From IMG/VR virus record IMGVR_UViG_3300025536_000018, positions 1 to 57,827 of that record: a stretch of 57,827 nucleotides of DNA; one strand, given 5' to 3'. Origin of the DNA: a virus. The translations under genes were made by a program, and so were the position numbers. The notes beneath the pieces are model-generated. The model was not told where the DNA came from. It made no database searches and was given only the letters and a program-made list of their open reading frames with translations. Shown one piece after another: positions 48,889 to 56,995 of this stretch; the first letter of the stretch is position 1; every line of letters starts with the position of its first letter.

Positions 48889-48901
48889 GGAAGTTACTTC
48901 C
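48889..48901. repeat. 13-bp palindrome site 33 (perfect), on a ribosome binding site
   Basis: Perfect copy one base upstream of the polymerase GTG; its GGAAG half serves as the Shine-Dalgarno. Confidence 0.92.
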
Positions 48902-48992
48902 GAAGAAAGTGGAGAGGGTGAACGTCACCGGCCGACTGGAGCCTATAATACTGCTATCGCCGTCGCGGAACGCCACCCCCTCCTGTTACGAA

Positions 48993-49790
48993 TTAGATGT
49001 CGTCGTCTTCGTCATCGTCATCGTAGTCATTCGACCGCTTCTTCGACTTCGGCTTGGTCTTCGACTTCCGCGCGGGACGATCATCGTCATCGTCATCGTC
49101 ATCGTCGTCGTCGCGCGAGCGCTTCGACTTCGACTTCTTGGCGGGACGGTCATCATCGTCGTCGTCATCGTAGGAGCCATCGTCGTCATCGTCGTCGTCA
49201 TAGGACCGGAAGGTGTCGTCCAGGTCATCATCCGACAGGCGGCCTTCGCCGAACTCTTCGTCCTTCATGAGGAACTGGACAGACGACAGGCCCGCGTTGA
49301 CACGCTTGCCCCAATCGTTGTTCATGAACCACGGACGGATGAGCACGGCACCCCAAAATCCGGGACGGAACACATCGCCAGCGTCTTCCGGGTCCACGAC
49401 TTCGTTGCGCCGGTCGCGCAGCGGAGGCCGCCGCTCTTCCCGTGCATTGACCGTCATGAAGCCTTCGTATTCGTCCTGGTCCGAATCGTCGCCGTCCCGC
49501 ATGAAGATGCGATCCGACTTCAGCTTCTTGATCTTGTTCTCCTTCAGGAGTTCGTCAATCCGCTCTTGGACCAGTTCGATTGCCGCCGCGTGCGTCTTCT
49601 TGCCGAGCAGCGACACGATGGAGAACTTGGCTTTGCCTTCGTCGCCCTTCTTCTTCCAGGGCTTGTCGAGATGCGGATAGGAGAACCGCACCCATTCGAT
49701 GAAGATAGTGCCGTCAGCGTAGAGGATCGCAAAACCCTTCTGCCCCTTCGGACCCTTCACCGTCACCTTTTTCACGACTTCGCGTGCCAT
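48993..49790 (-). CDS. Single-stranded DNA-binding protein, DUF2815 family
   Basis: 265 residues from ATG at 49790. The first 185 residues match the DUF2815 phage SSB pattern (YADGTIFIEWVRFSYPHLDKPW, VNARE, LIRPWFMNNDWGKRVNAGL). The C-terminal 80 residues alternate Asp runs and Lys/Ser/Arg runs and end DDDDEDDDI. Coats ssDNA in replication beside the polymerase and DUF2800 nuclease. Confidence 0.85.
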   Translation of the reverse strand: MAREVVKKVTVKGPKGQKGFAILYADGTIFIEWVRFSYPHLDKPWKKKGDEGKAKFSIVSLLGKKTHAAAIELVQERIDELLKENKIKKLKSDRIFMRDGDDSDQDEYEGFMTVNAREERRPPLRDRRNEVVDPEDAGDVFRPGFWGAVLIRPWFMNNDWGKRVNAGLSSVQFLMKDEEFGEGRLSDDDLDDTFRSYDDDDDDDGSYDDDDDDDRPAKKSKSKRSRDDDDDDDDDDDRPARKSKTKPKSKKRSNDYDDDDEDDDI

Positions 49791-49809
49791 CGTATTTACC
49801 TTTCTCTCG

Positions 49810-51204
49810 TTATTCGGTGTCCAGATCGTCATGATTCCGGAACACATCGGTATCCTTCGGCAAAGCCTTCCTACGGTCGGACTTTTGCGCCAGGGTCTTC
49901 TGACCGGGCGGTTGCACGGCCAGTCCTGCTTCGGCCAAGAGCTTCTTGGCATCCACAAGTTTCATCTTCAGCTTTGTGTGAAGCATACGCTCCATCTCGG
50001 CCGGAGATAGCATGACGGTTTTGAACATATACCGCCGTTTAAGTCCCGCTTCCTCCAGGGTCTCAACGATGAAGTCTTCATCGTCAACCCATTTGCGGAG
50101 CGTGCGGCCCATAACCAGTTTCCACCAGGTAAGCTCTTCTTCGTCGGAGATCGCCCGATCAAGTAGCTCCGCCTGGATCGCGTTGAAGAAGTTCTCCATC
50201 AACTTGCGGTAGCGAAGTAACTTCTCCATCGCCTTGGTGTTGAGTTCGGCTGGCTTCGGGAGATCGGGGAAGGGCGACGGCGCGAACTCATCCAGGATGA
50301 CCGCGTTAGCTCCTTGCATCCGCTCTTCGGAAATAACTTCCTCCCACTCGCCTTCGATCACGTCTTCGTCGTCATCGTGGTTGCGAAAGCCAGCGTCGGC
50401 GGTCTCTTCCGCCATGAACAGATACAGGGCGGGGCACTTGGCACGGATCGCGCACCATCGGCAACCCTTGATCGACGGCACGCGGCCCTTCGGGTTGGCC
50501 CATGTGTATGCCCACTTCGAGCGGATCATATCGGCGAACTCGATAAGCTCTTGGCGCGAGATCGTCACTTCGCTGTAGCCGTGCGTCAGGCGCGGCTGGC
50601 TAATGCAAAGGGTAATCTCCTGGAAGTTGTAGAGCCAATCGAACTCCAGGAAGACGCCCCAAGCGTAGATGCCGAGTTGCTTGTTAATCGTCTCTGTGAC
50701 CGGATCGAAGGCCAGGACCGGCTCCTTGCCATACTTCAGGTCCACGATCTTGATCCAGCCTGGCCCCATGCCGCCGAAGTCGAGCGTGCCGCCCTGGTCG
50801 GGAATCGGCGTCAGGTCGGAGATGTCCACATGCCGTTCGGTGAAGCTCTCTTCGGAGATCGCCGCGAGCGCCTGGCAGCGGCGCACGAAGTCCCCGACGA
50901 ACTCCATCATCTCTTCGTCAATGTCGATGGTGAAGTCTTTAACGGTGCGCGTGCGGCCGATCCAGCGATCCGGTCGGCGGCCGGTCTTCAACCAGCGCTC
51001 CGCGAGCCAATGCGCGACCGTGCCGGTTGCCGAATCAATGTTGGTATCGTCTTCAGCCAGGGCGTTGATAACCAGGCTCTCCGGACAGGTCGTTGTCATC
51101 TCCGCGCCGGAAGGTGAGAATACGCTGTGCCCGCCTGCCATCTTCTTGGCGATTTGAGCGGCCGTCAGGGGGCCACGGATGGCTGGTAGCTTATGCTCGC
51201 TCAC
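49810..51204 (-). CDS. DUF2800 PD-(D/E)XK nuclease (recombination exonuclease)
   Basis: 464 residues. Nuclease core with GTVAHWLAERW, the GGTLDFGG and KIVDLKYGK motifs (catalytic D and E/D-x-K) and a Cys cluster GCRWCAIRAKC as in iron-sulfur RecB-like nucleases. DUF2800 genes commonly sit next to DUF2815 SSB genes. Two palindromes lie inside: site 34 (KLLR) and site 35 (EVIS). Probably processes DNA ends for recombination. Confidence 0.85.
   Translation of the reverse strand: MSEHKLPAIRGPLTAAQIAKKMAGGHSVFSPSGAEMTTTCPESLVINALAEDDTNIDSATGTVAHWLAERWLKTGRRPDRWIGRTRTVKDFTIDIDEEMMEFVGDFVRRCQALAAISEESFTERHVDISDLTPIPDQGGTLDFGGMGPGWIKIVDLKYGKEPVLAFDPVTETINKQLGIYAWGVFLEFDWLYNFQEITLCISQPRLTHGYSEVTISRQELIEFADMIRSKWAYTWANPKGRVPSIKGCRWCAIRAKCPALYLFMAEETADAGFRNHDDDEDVIEGEWEEVISEERMQGANAVILDEFAPSPFPDLPKPAELNTKAMEKLLRYRKLMENFFNAIQAELLDRAISDEEELTWWKLVMGRTLRKWVDDEDFIVETLEEAGLKRRYMFKTVMLSPAEMERMLHTKLKMKLVDAKKLLAEAGLAVQPPGQKTLAQKSDRRKALPKDTDVFRNHDDLDTE
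50213..50225. repeat. 13-bp palindrome site 34 (CGAAGTAACTTCT)
   Basis: Core intact; in the DUF2800 gene, read as KLLR. Confidence 0.84.
50329..50341. repeat. 13-bp palindrome site 35 (GGAAATAACTTCC)
   Basis: One core mismatch; in the DUF2800 gene, read as EVIS. Confidence 0.78.
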
Positions 51205-51740
51205 AAGTCGTCGTCCTCATCCGGCGCGGCCGGGATCGGTTGCGGATAGTCGATTGCGCCGCTCTGGATGTTTTCCCAATGCGCGGCGGCGACATCGGAC
51301 GGCTCGGCGGAAAGCGGCTCCACGATCTTGTAGCGCCGTAGCACATCGGCGAGAGAATCCAAGACCCGCTCCAGCCGATCTTCCCGAACGCGGGCGGAGG
51401 CGAGAGCTTCGGCGAGCAATTCGCACTCAATCTCCAAGCAGCACGCCGCGATGAACGGAGATGACCGCTCAAACTTCTGGACCGCCTTGACCACGGCCGC
51501 CATAGGGTTGGGATCGTAGGCGTTGCAATGCTTGACGATGTAGTATTGACCGGAGGCGAATTGCTCGACGGTCTCGATCTCGGCCGTGTAGAGGCGGCCG
51601 GTGTAGCTGTAGTGGCAATTGAAGGTGAAGCCCGCTTGGCGGAGAGCGCGCAACAACGCGCTGTAGCTGTCCCGGCTGGAGTAACGCGCATAGCGTTCGT
51701 CCGGATGCCAGAACTTGCCCTTGATGTAGCCGAGCGACAT
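51201..51740 (-). CDS. Hypothetical replication-module protein
   Basis: 179 residues from ATG at 51740; a GTG at 51758 overlaps palindrome site 36 and is less likely. Aromatic N-terminal half (YIKGKFWHPDERYARYSS), helical C-terminal half, acidic ending DEDDDL. Not recognised. Stop overlaps the DUF2800 start (ATGA-type). Confidence 0.75.
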   Translation of the reverse strand: MSLGYIKGKFWHPDERYARYSSRDSYSALLRALRQAGFTFNCHYSYTGRLYTAEIETVEQFASGQYYIVKHCNAYDPNPMAAVVKAVQKFERSSPFIAACCLEIECELLAEALASARVREDRLERVLDSLADVLRRYKIVEPLSAEPSDVAAAHWENIQSGAIDYPQPIPAAPDEDDDL

Positions 51741-51757
51741 GCGACTTTCCCGTTCCA

Positions 51758-51770
51758 CGAAGTAACTTCC
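51758..51770. repeat. 13-bp palindrome site 36 (CGAAGTAACTTCC)
   Basis: Core intact, non-coding, 17 bp upstream of the ATG at 51740. Confidence 0.87.
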
Positions 51771-51791
51771 GATCTGCGATTTTCGCTAAGG

Positions 51792-51839
51792 CCCCGCTGA
51801 CCGGGGAGACAAGGCCCCGCCCGACTGGCGAGCGAGGCC
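51792..51839 (-). terminator. Paired GC hairpins, possible leftward terminator
   Basis: CCCCG/CGGGG (51792-51796 with 51802-51806) and a GGCC/GGCC plus CGCC/GGCG hairpin (51813-51839), directly after the 51860 gene. No T-run, so partial attenuation is more likely than full termination. Confidence 0.4.
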
Positions 51840-51859
51840 CTGTGATCCGTTACCGACGA

Positions 51860-52300
51860 TTAAACGTCGTCGTCATCGTCGTCATCATCGGCTTCGATGA
51901 TGGCTTCGGCGAAGTCGAACGCGGCGTCGTAGAGTTCCGGCTTGGTGAGAAGTTCCGCCAGGTCTTCACATTCGACCTTGGCGAGATACTTCTTGCACTT
52001 CGGCTTGTCGATCTTCGCCGCCTTGCGGAAGATGGAGCCGACTTCATCTTCGTCGTGCTCCGGCTCGGCGGCCTTCTTCTTGGCCGGAGCCTTCTTGGCC
52101 GGAGCCTTCTTCGCGGGCGCTTCGTCCGCATCATCGTCGTCGTCATCGTCGTCGTCGGCGGCAGCGGCCTTGGCCGATGCCTTCTTGGCGGGAGCCGCCT
52201 TCTCGGCGGCCTTGGTCCCGGCCGCTGTGCCGTTCTTCTCGATGGCCTGGCGAAGGGCAACGACTTCCTTCGTCAGTGCCTCGATTTTTTCTTCCAACAT
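51860..52300 (-). CDS. Small coiled-coil protein with KA linker and acidic tail
   Basis: 146 residues from ATG at 52300 (GGAGG eight bases upstream). N-terminal coiled coil (LEEKIEALTKEVVALRQAI), Lys/Ala/Pro and Asp repeats, a folded segment with two Cys (KPKCKKYLAKVECEDL), and a terminal run DDDDDDDDV. First gene of the leftward replication operon. Not recognised. Confidence 0.75.
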   Translation of the reverse strand: MLEEKIEALTKEVVALRQAIEKNGTAAGTKAAEKAAPAKKASAKAAAADDDDDDDDDADEAPAKKAPAKKAPAKKKAAEPEHDEDEVGSIFRKAAKIDKPKCKKYLAKVECEDLAELLTKPELYDAAFDFAEAIIEADDDDDDDDV

Positions 52301-52353
52301 GCTGATTGCCTCCAATTGGTAGGTTGCCCCGGTTTGATCCGAAGACGGCTGAC

Positions 52354-52382
52354 GGTCTAAACGGGGGAAAAGCCTCTGTCAA
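52354..52382 (-). promoter_or_regulatory. Putative leftward promoter of the replication operon
   Basis: Minus strand TTGACA (52377-52382), 17-bp spacer, TAGACC (52354-52359), about 55 bp before the ATG at 52300. Confidence 0.65.
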
Positions 52383-52453
52383 CCGGAAATATATCTTGCG
52401 TTAACCCTGTGTCTTCGGGCATAGCCACCGGGGACCGTATCAGGCGAGGCACC

Positions 52454-52735
52454 ATGTCTAGTAGTTCATATTGGCCCAAGCCCCCAAGGCTTGTAGGCAC
52501 CACCGATTCGAGAGAGCTTGTCCGCTGGCATTTGCGCCTGGCGATCATCTGCATGGATGACGCTTCGGCCACCACCCTGGCCAACAAGCTCGGCGTTACC
52601 CCCAACACCGTCCATCTTGCCGTCCACCGTGGCAGTTGCACCGACGATCTCGCGAAGCGGATAGAGAAGCTGTTCGGTCGGGAATACTTCCCGCGCGAGC
52701 TTTTCGTCTCGGAGCCTGACCTTCCGGTGGAGTGA
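52454..52735 (+). CDS. HTH DNA-binding protein (Cro/YdaS-like)
   Basis: 93 residues from ATG at 52454. Residues about 39-62 (ATTLANKLGVTPNTVHLAVHRG) form a helix-turn-helix of the phage repressor/YdaS type; the end is acidic. It lies at the divergent point between leftward replication genes and the rightward primase gene, the usual place of a regulator. Second candidate for binding the 13-bp palindrome, although none lies in its own promoter region. Confidence 0.75.
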   Translation: MSSSSYWPKPPRLVGTTDSRELVRWHLRLAIICMDDASATTLANKLGVTPNTVHLAVHRGSCTDDLAKRIEKLFGREYFPRELFVSEPDLPVE

Positions 52736-52741
52736 TTCGCG

Positions 52742-55210
52742 GTGCCAACCAAGTATCTACAAAAATATGCGCTGCGAGTAGTCGAAAACGGATACGACAT
52801 CTGTTTCATTCGGCCGGGAGAGAAGCGCCCCTTCGGGAAAGATTGGGAGGCCAAGCGGCACGGCCCCAAGCGGATCGCATCGGCTATAGAGGCCGGTCGC
52901 GGTGACTTCGGCATAGGGATCAAAACGCGGGAGACGCCTGGCGTCGATATCGACTGCTACGACGAAGAGCTTGTCGATCACATGATCCGGGTCACGGGGG
53001 AACTGTGCGGCGAAACTCTCCAGCGCGTCGGCCTCGCCCCCAAGACGCTCCTGGTCTATCGCTCCGAAGACCCGTTCCCCAAGACGCAATCGAAGGTCTT
53101 CATTGACGACGAAGGCCGGTCGGTGAAGCTGGAAGTGTTGAGCGACGGCCAGCAATTCGTGGCGCTCCACATCCACCCTGACACGAACAAGCCCTATCGC
53201 TGGAAAGACAAGCGTTCCGTGCTCGACGTGGCGCAAGACGAACTGCCGGTGATCGAACATGACGATGCCCTGGAGATCGTCGCCGAGTTCGAGCGCCAGG
53301 CCCGCAAGCGCGGCTGGCAGGAGAAGAGCACCGTCAAGCGGCTAACCGATCAACGTAGCCGGGGCAAGGAATACAACTACGACGATCCCTTCATCTCGGA
53401 CAAGTCGAAGGTCGATCTCTCGCCGGAGCAATTGCTGAAGAAGCTCCACAGCGTCCCCAACGCTGACGACTATGACACCTGGTTCCATGTTGGCATGGCG
53501 CTCTACCACCAGTTTGACGGCTCCGATGAGGGCTTGATGATGTGGCATGAGTGGTCGGCGACCGCGCCGAACTACGACATGGACGCGCTGGATGAGAAGT
53601 GGCCGACCTTCGATGTCGAAGGCAAGAAGCGCGAGCCGATCACCGCTCGATTCATCCTGAAGCAAGCCGTCGCCGAGGAAGAGCGGCTGGCAGGAGAGGA
53701 ACTGGATGAGATCAAGGACGATATCCGTAATGCGGGCGACCACCGCGAGTTCCAGTCGGTGATGGACAAGATCAAGCACCTGGCCTTCTCGCCGATGATC
53801 CGAGAGTCCCTGGTCGTGATGCTGAAGGAGCGGATCAAGAAGGCGACGGACGTGATGATGCCGGTGACGATGATCCGTCGCGCCATTGCGTTCGAGAATC
53901 CGGAGCATCGGTCGACTCCCGCCTGGCTCCGCGATTGGGTCTTCATCCAACAGGACGAAACCTTCTATCACGTCAAAACCAGGCAAGTGCTGTCCACCAA
54001 GGCGTTCGATCTATCGTTCGGCCGGTTCCTCCTGACGAAGAAAGACATCCTGGAGGGCCTGTCCACGCCGGAGCACTCGGCCTCGCATGTCGCCGTTCAC
54101 CGCTACCAGATACCAGCCGTCGCGAACAAGATGTATGTGCCGTGGGAGGACCAGTTCTTCGACGCCAACAAGCTAAGCTATGTGAATAGCTACAGCGATG
54201 CGACCGTGCCGCACGACATCCCGGAGACGTTGAGCGCCAAGCAGCGCAAGCTGTGCGAGCGCGTGGAACGCCACCTGGAGCACCTATTCCGCAATGATCG
54301 CGACCGGAAGTTACTTCTTAGCTGGTTGGCCTACATCGTGCAGACTGGCGGCAAGGTGAACTGGTCTCCGGTCGTCCAGGGTGTCGAGAACGATGGCAAG
54401 AGCTTCTTCGGCCGCATGATGGCGGCGGTGATCGGCGGCGAGAACGTCAACGTCATCAACGGGGACGCCTTCAGCGAGCAATATACGCCGTGGGCGGAGG
54501 GTTGCCAGTTCCTCATGGTGGAGGAAGTCCGGTTGCACGGGCAGGATCGCTTCGCCGTAATCAACAAGGTGAAGCCCTACATCTCGAACGACATGGTTTC
54601 GATCCGCCGCATGAGGACGGACACCTACAAGGTCATCAACACCGTCAACTACTTCCTGACGACGAACCACAAAGACGGCGTGCCGGTCAACGAGAACTCG
54701 ACGCGCTACTTCCCGATGTTCTCGCGCTGGCAGACAAAGCGAGCGCTCGACAAGTTCAACGCGGCGAATCCGGACTACTATGTGAAGTTGCACGAAGTCT
54801 TGGACCACCCGGAAGTGTTGCGCCGCTGGCTCCTGGACTACGAGCTTCACGAAGAGTTCGATCCGATCACCCGCGCAACCGAAAGCTCCAGCCTCAACGA
54901 GATGCGGTATCTCAACCAAACCGAAGAGGAAGAGGGCCTGGCCGAGATACTGGACGGCAGCGACGATCCGGAGCTTTGCCGGGAACTGGTCAATTCGGCC
55001 AGGCTCGCCGACGCAATGCAGGACAAGGGCATCCCGGTCCCCTACGGGCAGGCGTGGAAGCGCTTGATGTCGGAGCGTGGCTTCACGCCGCTCGGCAAGG
55101 TCAAGGTCGGCGGGAAGTCGGCTACCTATTGGAGCCAGGAGCCGGATCAATTCATGATCGGCGACAAGACGGACACACAAGCGATCCGCGATTGGGTTGA
55201 GCCGATCTAA
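52742..55210 (+). CDS. Primase-helicase (Prim-Pol, PriCT-2, D5/DUF5906)
   Basis: 822 residues from GTG at 52742 with GGAGTGATTCGC upstream, the leader used in the left arm. Domains: bifunctional primase/polymerase (about 20-200) with GVDIDCYD acidic motif; PriCT-2 (about 235-310, PNADDYDTWFHVGMALYHQF); superfamily 3-like helicase with Walker A GVENDGKS near 545-552, MVEEV Walker B and FLTTNHKDGVPV sensor. It would prime and unwind phage DNA. Palindrome site 37 is read as KLLL. Confidence 0.9.
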   Translation: MPTKYLQKYALRVVENGYDICFIRPGEKRPFGKDWEAKRHGPKRIASAIEAGRGDFGIGIKTRETPGVDIDCYDEELVDHMIRVTGELCGETLQRVGLAPKTLLVYRSEDPFPKTQSKVFIDDEGRSVKLEVLSDGQQFVALHIHPDTNKPYRWKDKRSVLDVAQDELPVIEHDDALEIVAEFERQARKRGWQEKSTVKRLTDQRSRGKEYNYDDPFISDKSKVDLSPEQLLKKLHSVPNADDYDTWFHVGMALYHQFDGSDEGLMMWHEWSATAPNYDMDALDEKWPTFDVEGKKREPITARFILKQAVAEEERLAGEELDEIKDDIRNAGDHREFQSVMDKIKHLAFSPMIRESLVVMLKERIKKATDVMMPVTMIRRAIAFENPEHRSTPAWLRDWVFIQQDETFYHVKTRQVLSTKAFDLSFGRFLLTKKDILEGLSTPEHSASHVAVHRYQIPAVANKMYVPWEDQFFDANKLSYVNSYSDATVPHDIPETLSAKQRKLCERVERHLEHLFRNDRDRKLLLSWLAYIVQTGGKVNWSPVVQGVENDGKSFFGRMMAAVIGGENVNVINGDAFSEQYTPWAEGCQFLMVEEVRLHGQDRFAVINKVKPYISNDMVSIRRMRTDTYKVINTVNYFLTTNHKDGVPVNENSTRYFPMFSRWQTKRALDKFNAANPDYYVKLHEVLDHPEVLRRWLLDYELHEEFDPITRATESSSLNEMRYLNQTEEEEGLAEILDGSDDPELCRELVNSARLADAMQDKGIPVPYGQAWKRLMSERGFTPLGKVKVGGKSATYWSQEPDQFMIGDKTDTQAIRDWVEPI
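54306..54318. repeat. 13-bp palindrome site 37 (GGAAGTTACTTCT)
   Basis: Core intact; in the primase-helicase gene, read as KLLL. Confidence 0.86.
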
Positions 55211-55217
55211 AGGAAAA

Positions 55218-55253
55218 CGCCCCGCCGATCCGTGGGAGTGGATTGGCGGGGCG
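55218..55253 (-). terminator. Terminator between convergent primase gene and right-end operon
   Basis: CGCCCCGCCGATCC (55218-55231) pairs with GGATTGGCGGGGCG (55240-55253), 14 bp with one G-T pair. On the minus strand it is followed by TTTTCC, so it mainly ends the leftward right-end operon. The 140 bp from 55254 to 55399 hold only a short GGAGG/CCTCC hairpin and no gene. Confidence 0.8.
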
Positions 55254-55399
55254 CTGCGACCCGGAGGCTCACCCTCCGTGGGGGTATCTGGCACCTGGCT
55301 ACTGTAGTTCGGTCGTCTTCCGGCTTTGTAGGCCCTATCCGTTACCACGCTTGTCATGCCGCCAGGCAGGCCGCGTCCGAGTCGTATAGACGATCCCGC

Positions 55400-55702
55400 C
55401 TACCCCTGCAAGAGATTTGTCGGATCGAAGTCGGCGTCCACATGGAACGGCCGCAAACCGCCACGCTTGGCGAGCTTCTGGAGATCGCTAAGCGGCTGGT
55501 CGGTATAGGCGAAGTTCGGCACCTTCAGGCTGGCCGCCGCGAGATCGCGTTCATGGAACCACGCCTGGCGGCCGTTCGGATGGACCAGGATGAAGACCTT
55601 GAACCGCTTCATCTCCAGGAGTTGCCATTCGCCGGTCGCCGGGATGTCGACTCTGTTGAAGATGCGGCCTTCAACGATGGTGTGCTTCTCTGGTCCGCTC
55701 AT
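55400..55702 (-). CDS. Small hypothetical protein
   Basis: 100 residues from ATG at 55702 (ATGA overlap). Beta-rich start (IVEGRIFNRVDIP...) and C-terminal DADFDPTNLLQG. Last gene of the right-end operon. Not recognised. Confidence 0.75.
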   Translation of the reverse strand: MSGPEKHTIVEGRIFNRVDIPATGEWQLLEMKRFKVFILVHPNGRQAWFHERDLAAASLKVPNFAYTDQPLSDLQKLAKRGGLRPFHVDADFDPTNLLQG

Positions 55703-55902
55703 GACTCTTTGCACTCCAGTTGCGCCGCTCGAACCAGGGAGGACAGCGCCACGAAGTTCGAGCCTTCTTCGTATGGCACCTTCAGGATCATCGTGTCGGC
55801 CGTGACGCCGGGATGTTCGGTGAAAGTGAACTCGGCCGCGTCGAGACGCCGTTTGAAGACGGGGAGCTTCCATCGGTCGATTGCTATTGCGGCGGTCTTC
55901 AT
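55699..55902 (-). CDS. Small hypothetical protein
   Basis: 67 residues from ATG at 55902 (GGAGGA upstream, ATGA overlap). Mixed alpha/beta (AIAIDRWKLPVFKRRLDAAEF). Not recognised. Confidence 0.75.
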   Translation of the reverse strand: MKTAAIAIDRWKLPVFKRRLDAAEFTFTEHPGVTADTMILKVPYEEGSNFVALSSLVRAAQLECKES

Positions 55903-56249
55903 GTCTTCCTCCAATTGATGTCGCTGCTTAGGATCGCACGGCCCTGATAGGTGTGCGGAGCCTGGCCCGCAAGCGCTGCCATGGTGCCCGCCTCGATACG
56001 GCCGACAAACCGGCCCTTGCTGGTCCAGAAGCCATGCTCATCGCCGGGGCGCTCTTCGTAGCACGCCACGTCGCCTAGTGATCGCCGTAGCTCGGCGTGG
56101 GAGCGGAATCGAGTCTCTCGGCCGTGCTCGACGCCATCGCGGCGGATCGCGCATCCGACCAGGTGCTCCTGTGCCTTCGTGATGAGGCCCACCTTGCCCT
56201 GGTCAAACCGCTTCTCGGCCCACGTCTTCTTGCGTTTCTTCAGCTTCAC
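55899..56249 (-). CDS. Small basic hypothetical protein
   Basis: 116 residues from GTG at 56249 (GGAGG eight bases upstream). Strongly basic start ([14 protein letters not shown]) and a His/Arg-rich middle. Could bind nucleic acid. Overlaps the NrdR-like gene by 47 bp. Confidence 0.7.
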   Translation of the reverse strand: MKLKKRKKTWAEKRFDQGKVGLITKAQEHLVGCAIRRDGVEHGRETRFRSHAELRRSLGDVACYEERPGDEHGFWTSKGRFVGRIEAGTMAALAGQAPHTYQGRAILSSDINWRKT

Positions 56250-56460
56250 GATTGGTCCTCCGTTCCAGTTGCTTGACCAGGCGCACGGCGAGCTTCGTGG
56301 CTTCCATGCTTTCCTGGTCGATCTCGAATGTGGTGCGCCGGTCGCCGCATGACGGACAGAGTCGACGGCGGCGAAGAGCCATGATCGGCTCTCGGACGAT
56401 CCGCACATCCTTGACGTTGGTTTCGCCGTGGCCGCACTTCGGGCAGGGGAAGTAGGCCAC
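56203..56460 (-). CDS. Truncated NrdR-like zinc ribbon
   Basis: 85 residues. Residues 6-50 follow the NrdR zinc-ribbon pattern: [15 protein letters not shown], the basic [12 protein letters not shown] segment and RTTFE. Full NrdR (about 150 residues) has an ATP-cone after this; here it is absent, replaced by a short charged helix. NrdR represses ribonucleotide reductase genes through NrdR boxes; a ribbon-only protein could bind the boxes without nucleotide control and relieve repression (inference). GTG start shares a base with the upstream TAG. Confidence 0.72.
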   Translation of the reverse strand: MAYFPCPKCGHGETNVKDVRIVREPIMALRRRRLCPSCGDRRTTFEIDQESMEATKLAVRLVKQLERRTNREAEETQEDVGREAV

Positions 56461-56684
56461 TAGATGCCGTCCTCCAGGTAGCGCCGCCCCTTCTCTGTGG
56501 CGACATAGTGCGGAATCTTCGCGCCTTTGTGCGTCTTGTATGGCGACGGGTGGTGTTCGATCTCGGCGTAGCCCTGACGCAACAGCTTGTGCGACACACC
56601 GGCATTGACTTCTTGCGCGGCGAGCGGCCGACGCGAGATCGAACGAAGGACGCCTTCCGCGTGATCGGATAGCGGCTTAGCCAC
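56460..56684 (-). CDS. Small winged-helix-like protein
   Basis: 74 residues from GTG at 56684. The order helix-helix-strand ([42 protein letters not shown]) resembles a winged helix of the MarR/phage type. Possible regulator of the small right-end operon. Confidence 0.6.
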   Translation of the reverse strand: MAKPLSDHAEGVLRSISRRPLAAQEVNAGVSHKLLRQGYAEIEHHPSPYKTHKGAKIPHYVATEKGRRYLEDGI

Positions 56685-56994
56685 GGGCCGCCCCGAACAG
56701 ATGACATACCACGATTCCTTCAGCTTCGATCACCGACTTGTCGCCATAGGTGATCCGCTCATAGACGATGTGGCCGCCTTCCGTGGTCGGATCGTCCAGT
56801 TGGAGGATCAAGCCGTCGCCCCCGTCCAAGGCACCAGGCGGTGCGTCGAGAACGGCTTGCTGCCACAGGGCTTTGACGAGAGATGTGCGATCCGAGAGGA
56901 TGGCGGGCGTGATCTCGACAGCTACCAGCCGAGCGCCAGGCCCGAACGCGGCCTCCAGGAACTCATCGAACGGTGTCTTTGTCATGCCGATCAT
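56677..56994 (-). CDS. Small hypothetical protein
   Basis: 105 residues from ATG at 56994 (ATG at 56985 possible). Acidic, mixed alpha/beta (ARLVAVEITPAILSDRTSLV). Not recognised. Confidence 0.7.
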   Translation of the reverse strand: MIGMTKTPFDEFLEAAFGPGARLVAVEITPAILSDRTSLVKALWQQAVLDAPPGALDGGDGLILQLDDPTTEGGHIVYERITYGDKSVIEAEGIVVCHLFGAARG

Positions 56995-56995
56995 C

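Noticed and set aside
48944-48949. Plus-strand TATAAT in the gap before the polymerase gene
   Set aside because: No -35 at the right distance and no rightward gene follows.
54311-55357. 348-residue open frame antisense to the primase-helicase
   Set aside because: Runs opposite a gene with clear Prim-Pol and helicase motifs; no ribosome binding site and Arg/Leu/Asp composition typical of a GC-rich antisense shadow.
55254-55399. Possible tRNA or small RNA gene after the terminator
   Set aside because: Only a short GGAGG/CCTCC hairpin is visible; no TTC-arm or acceptor stem.
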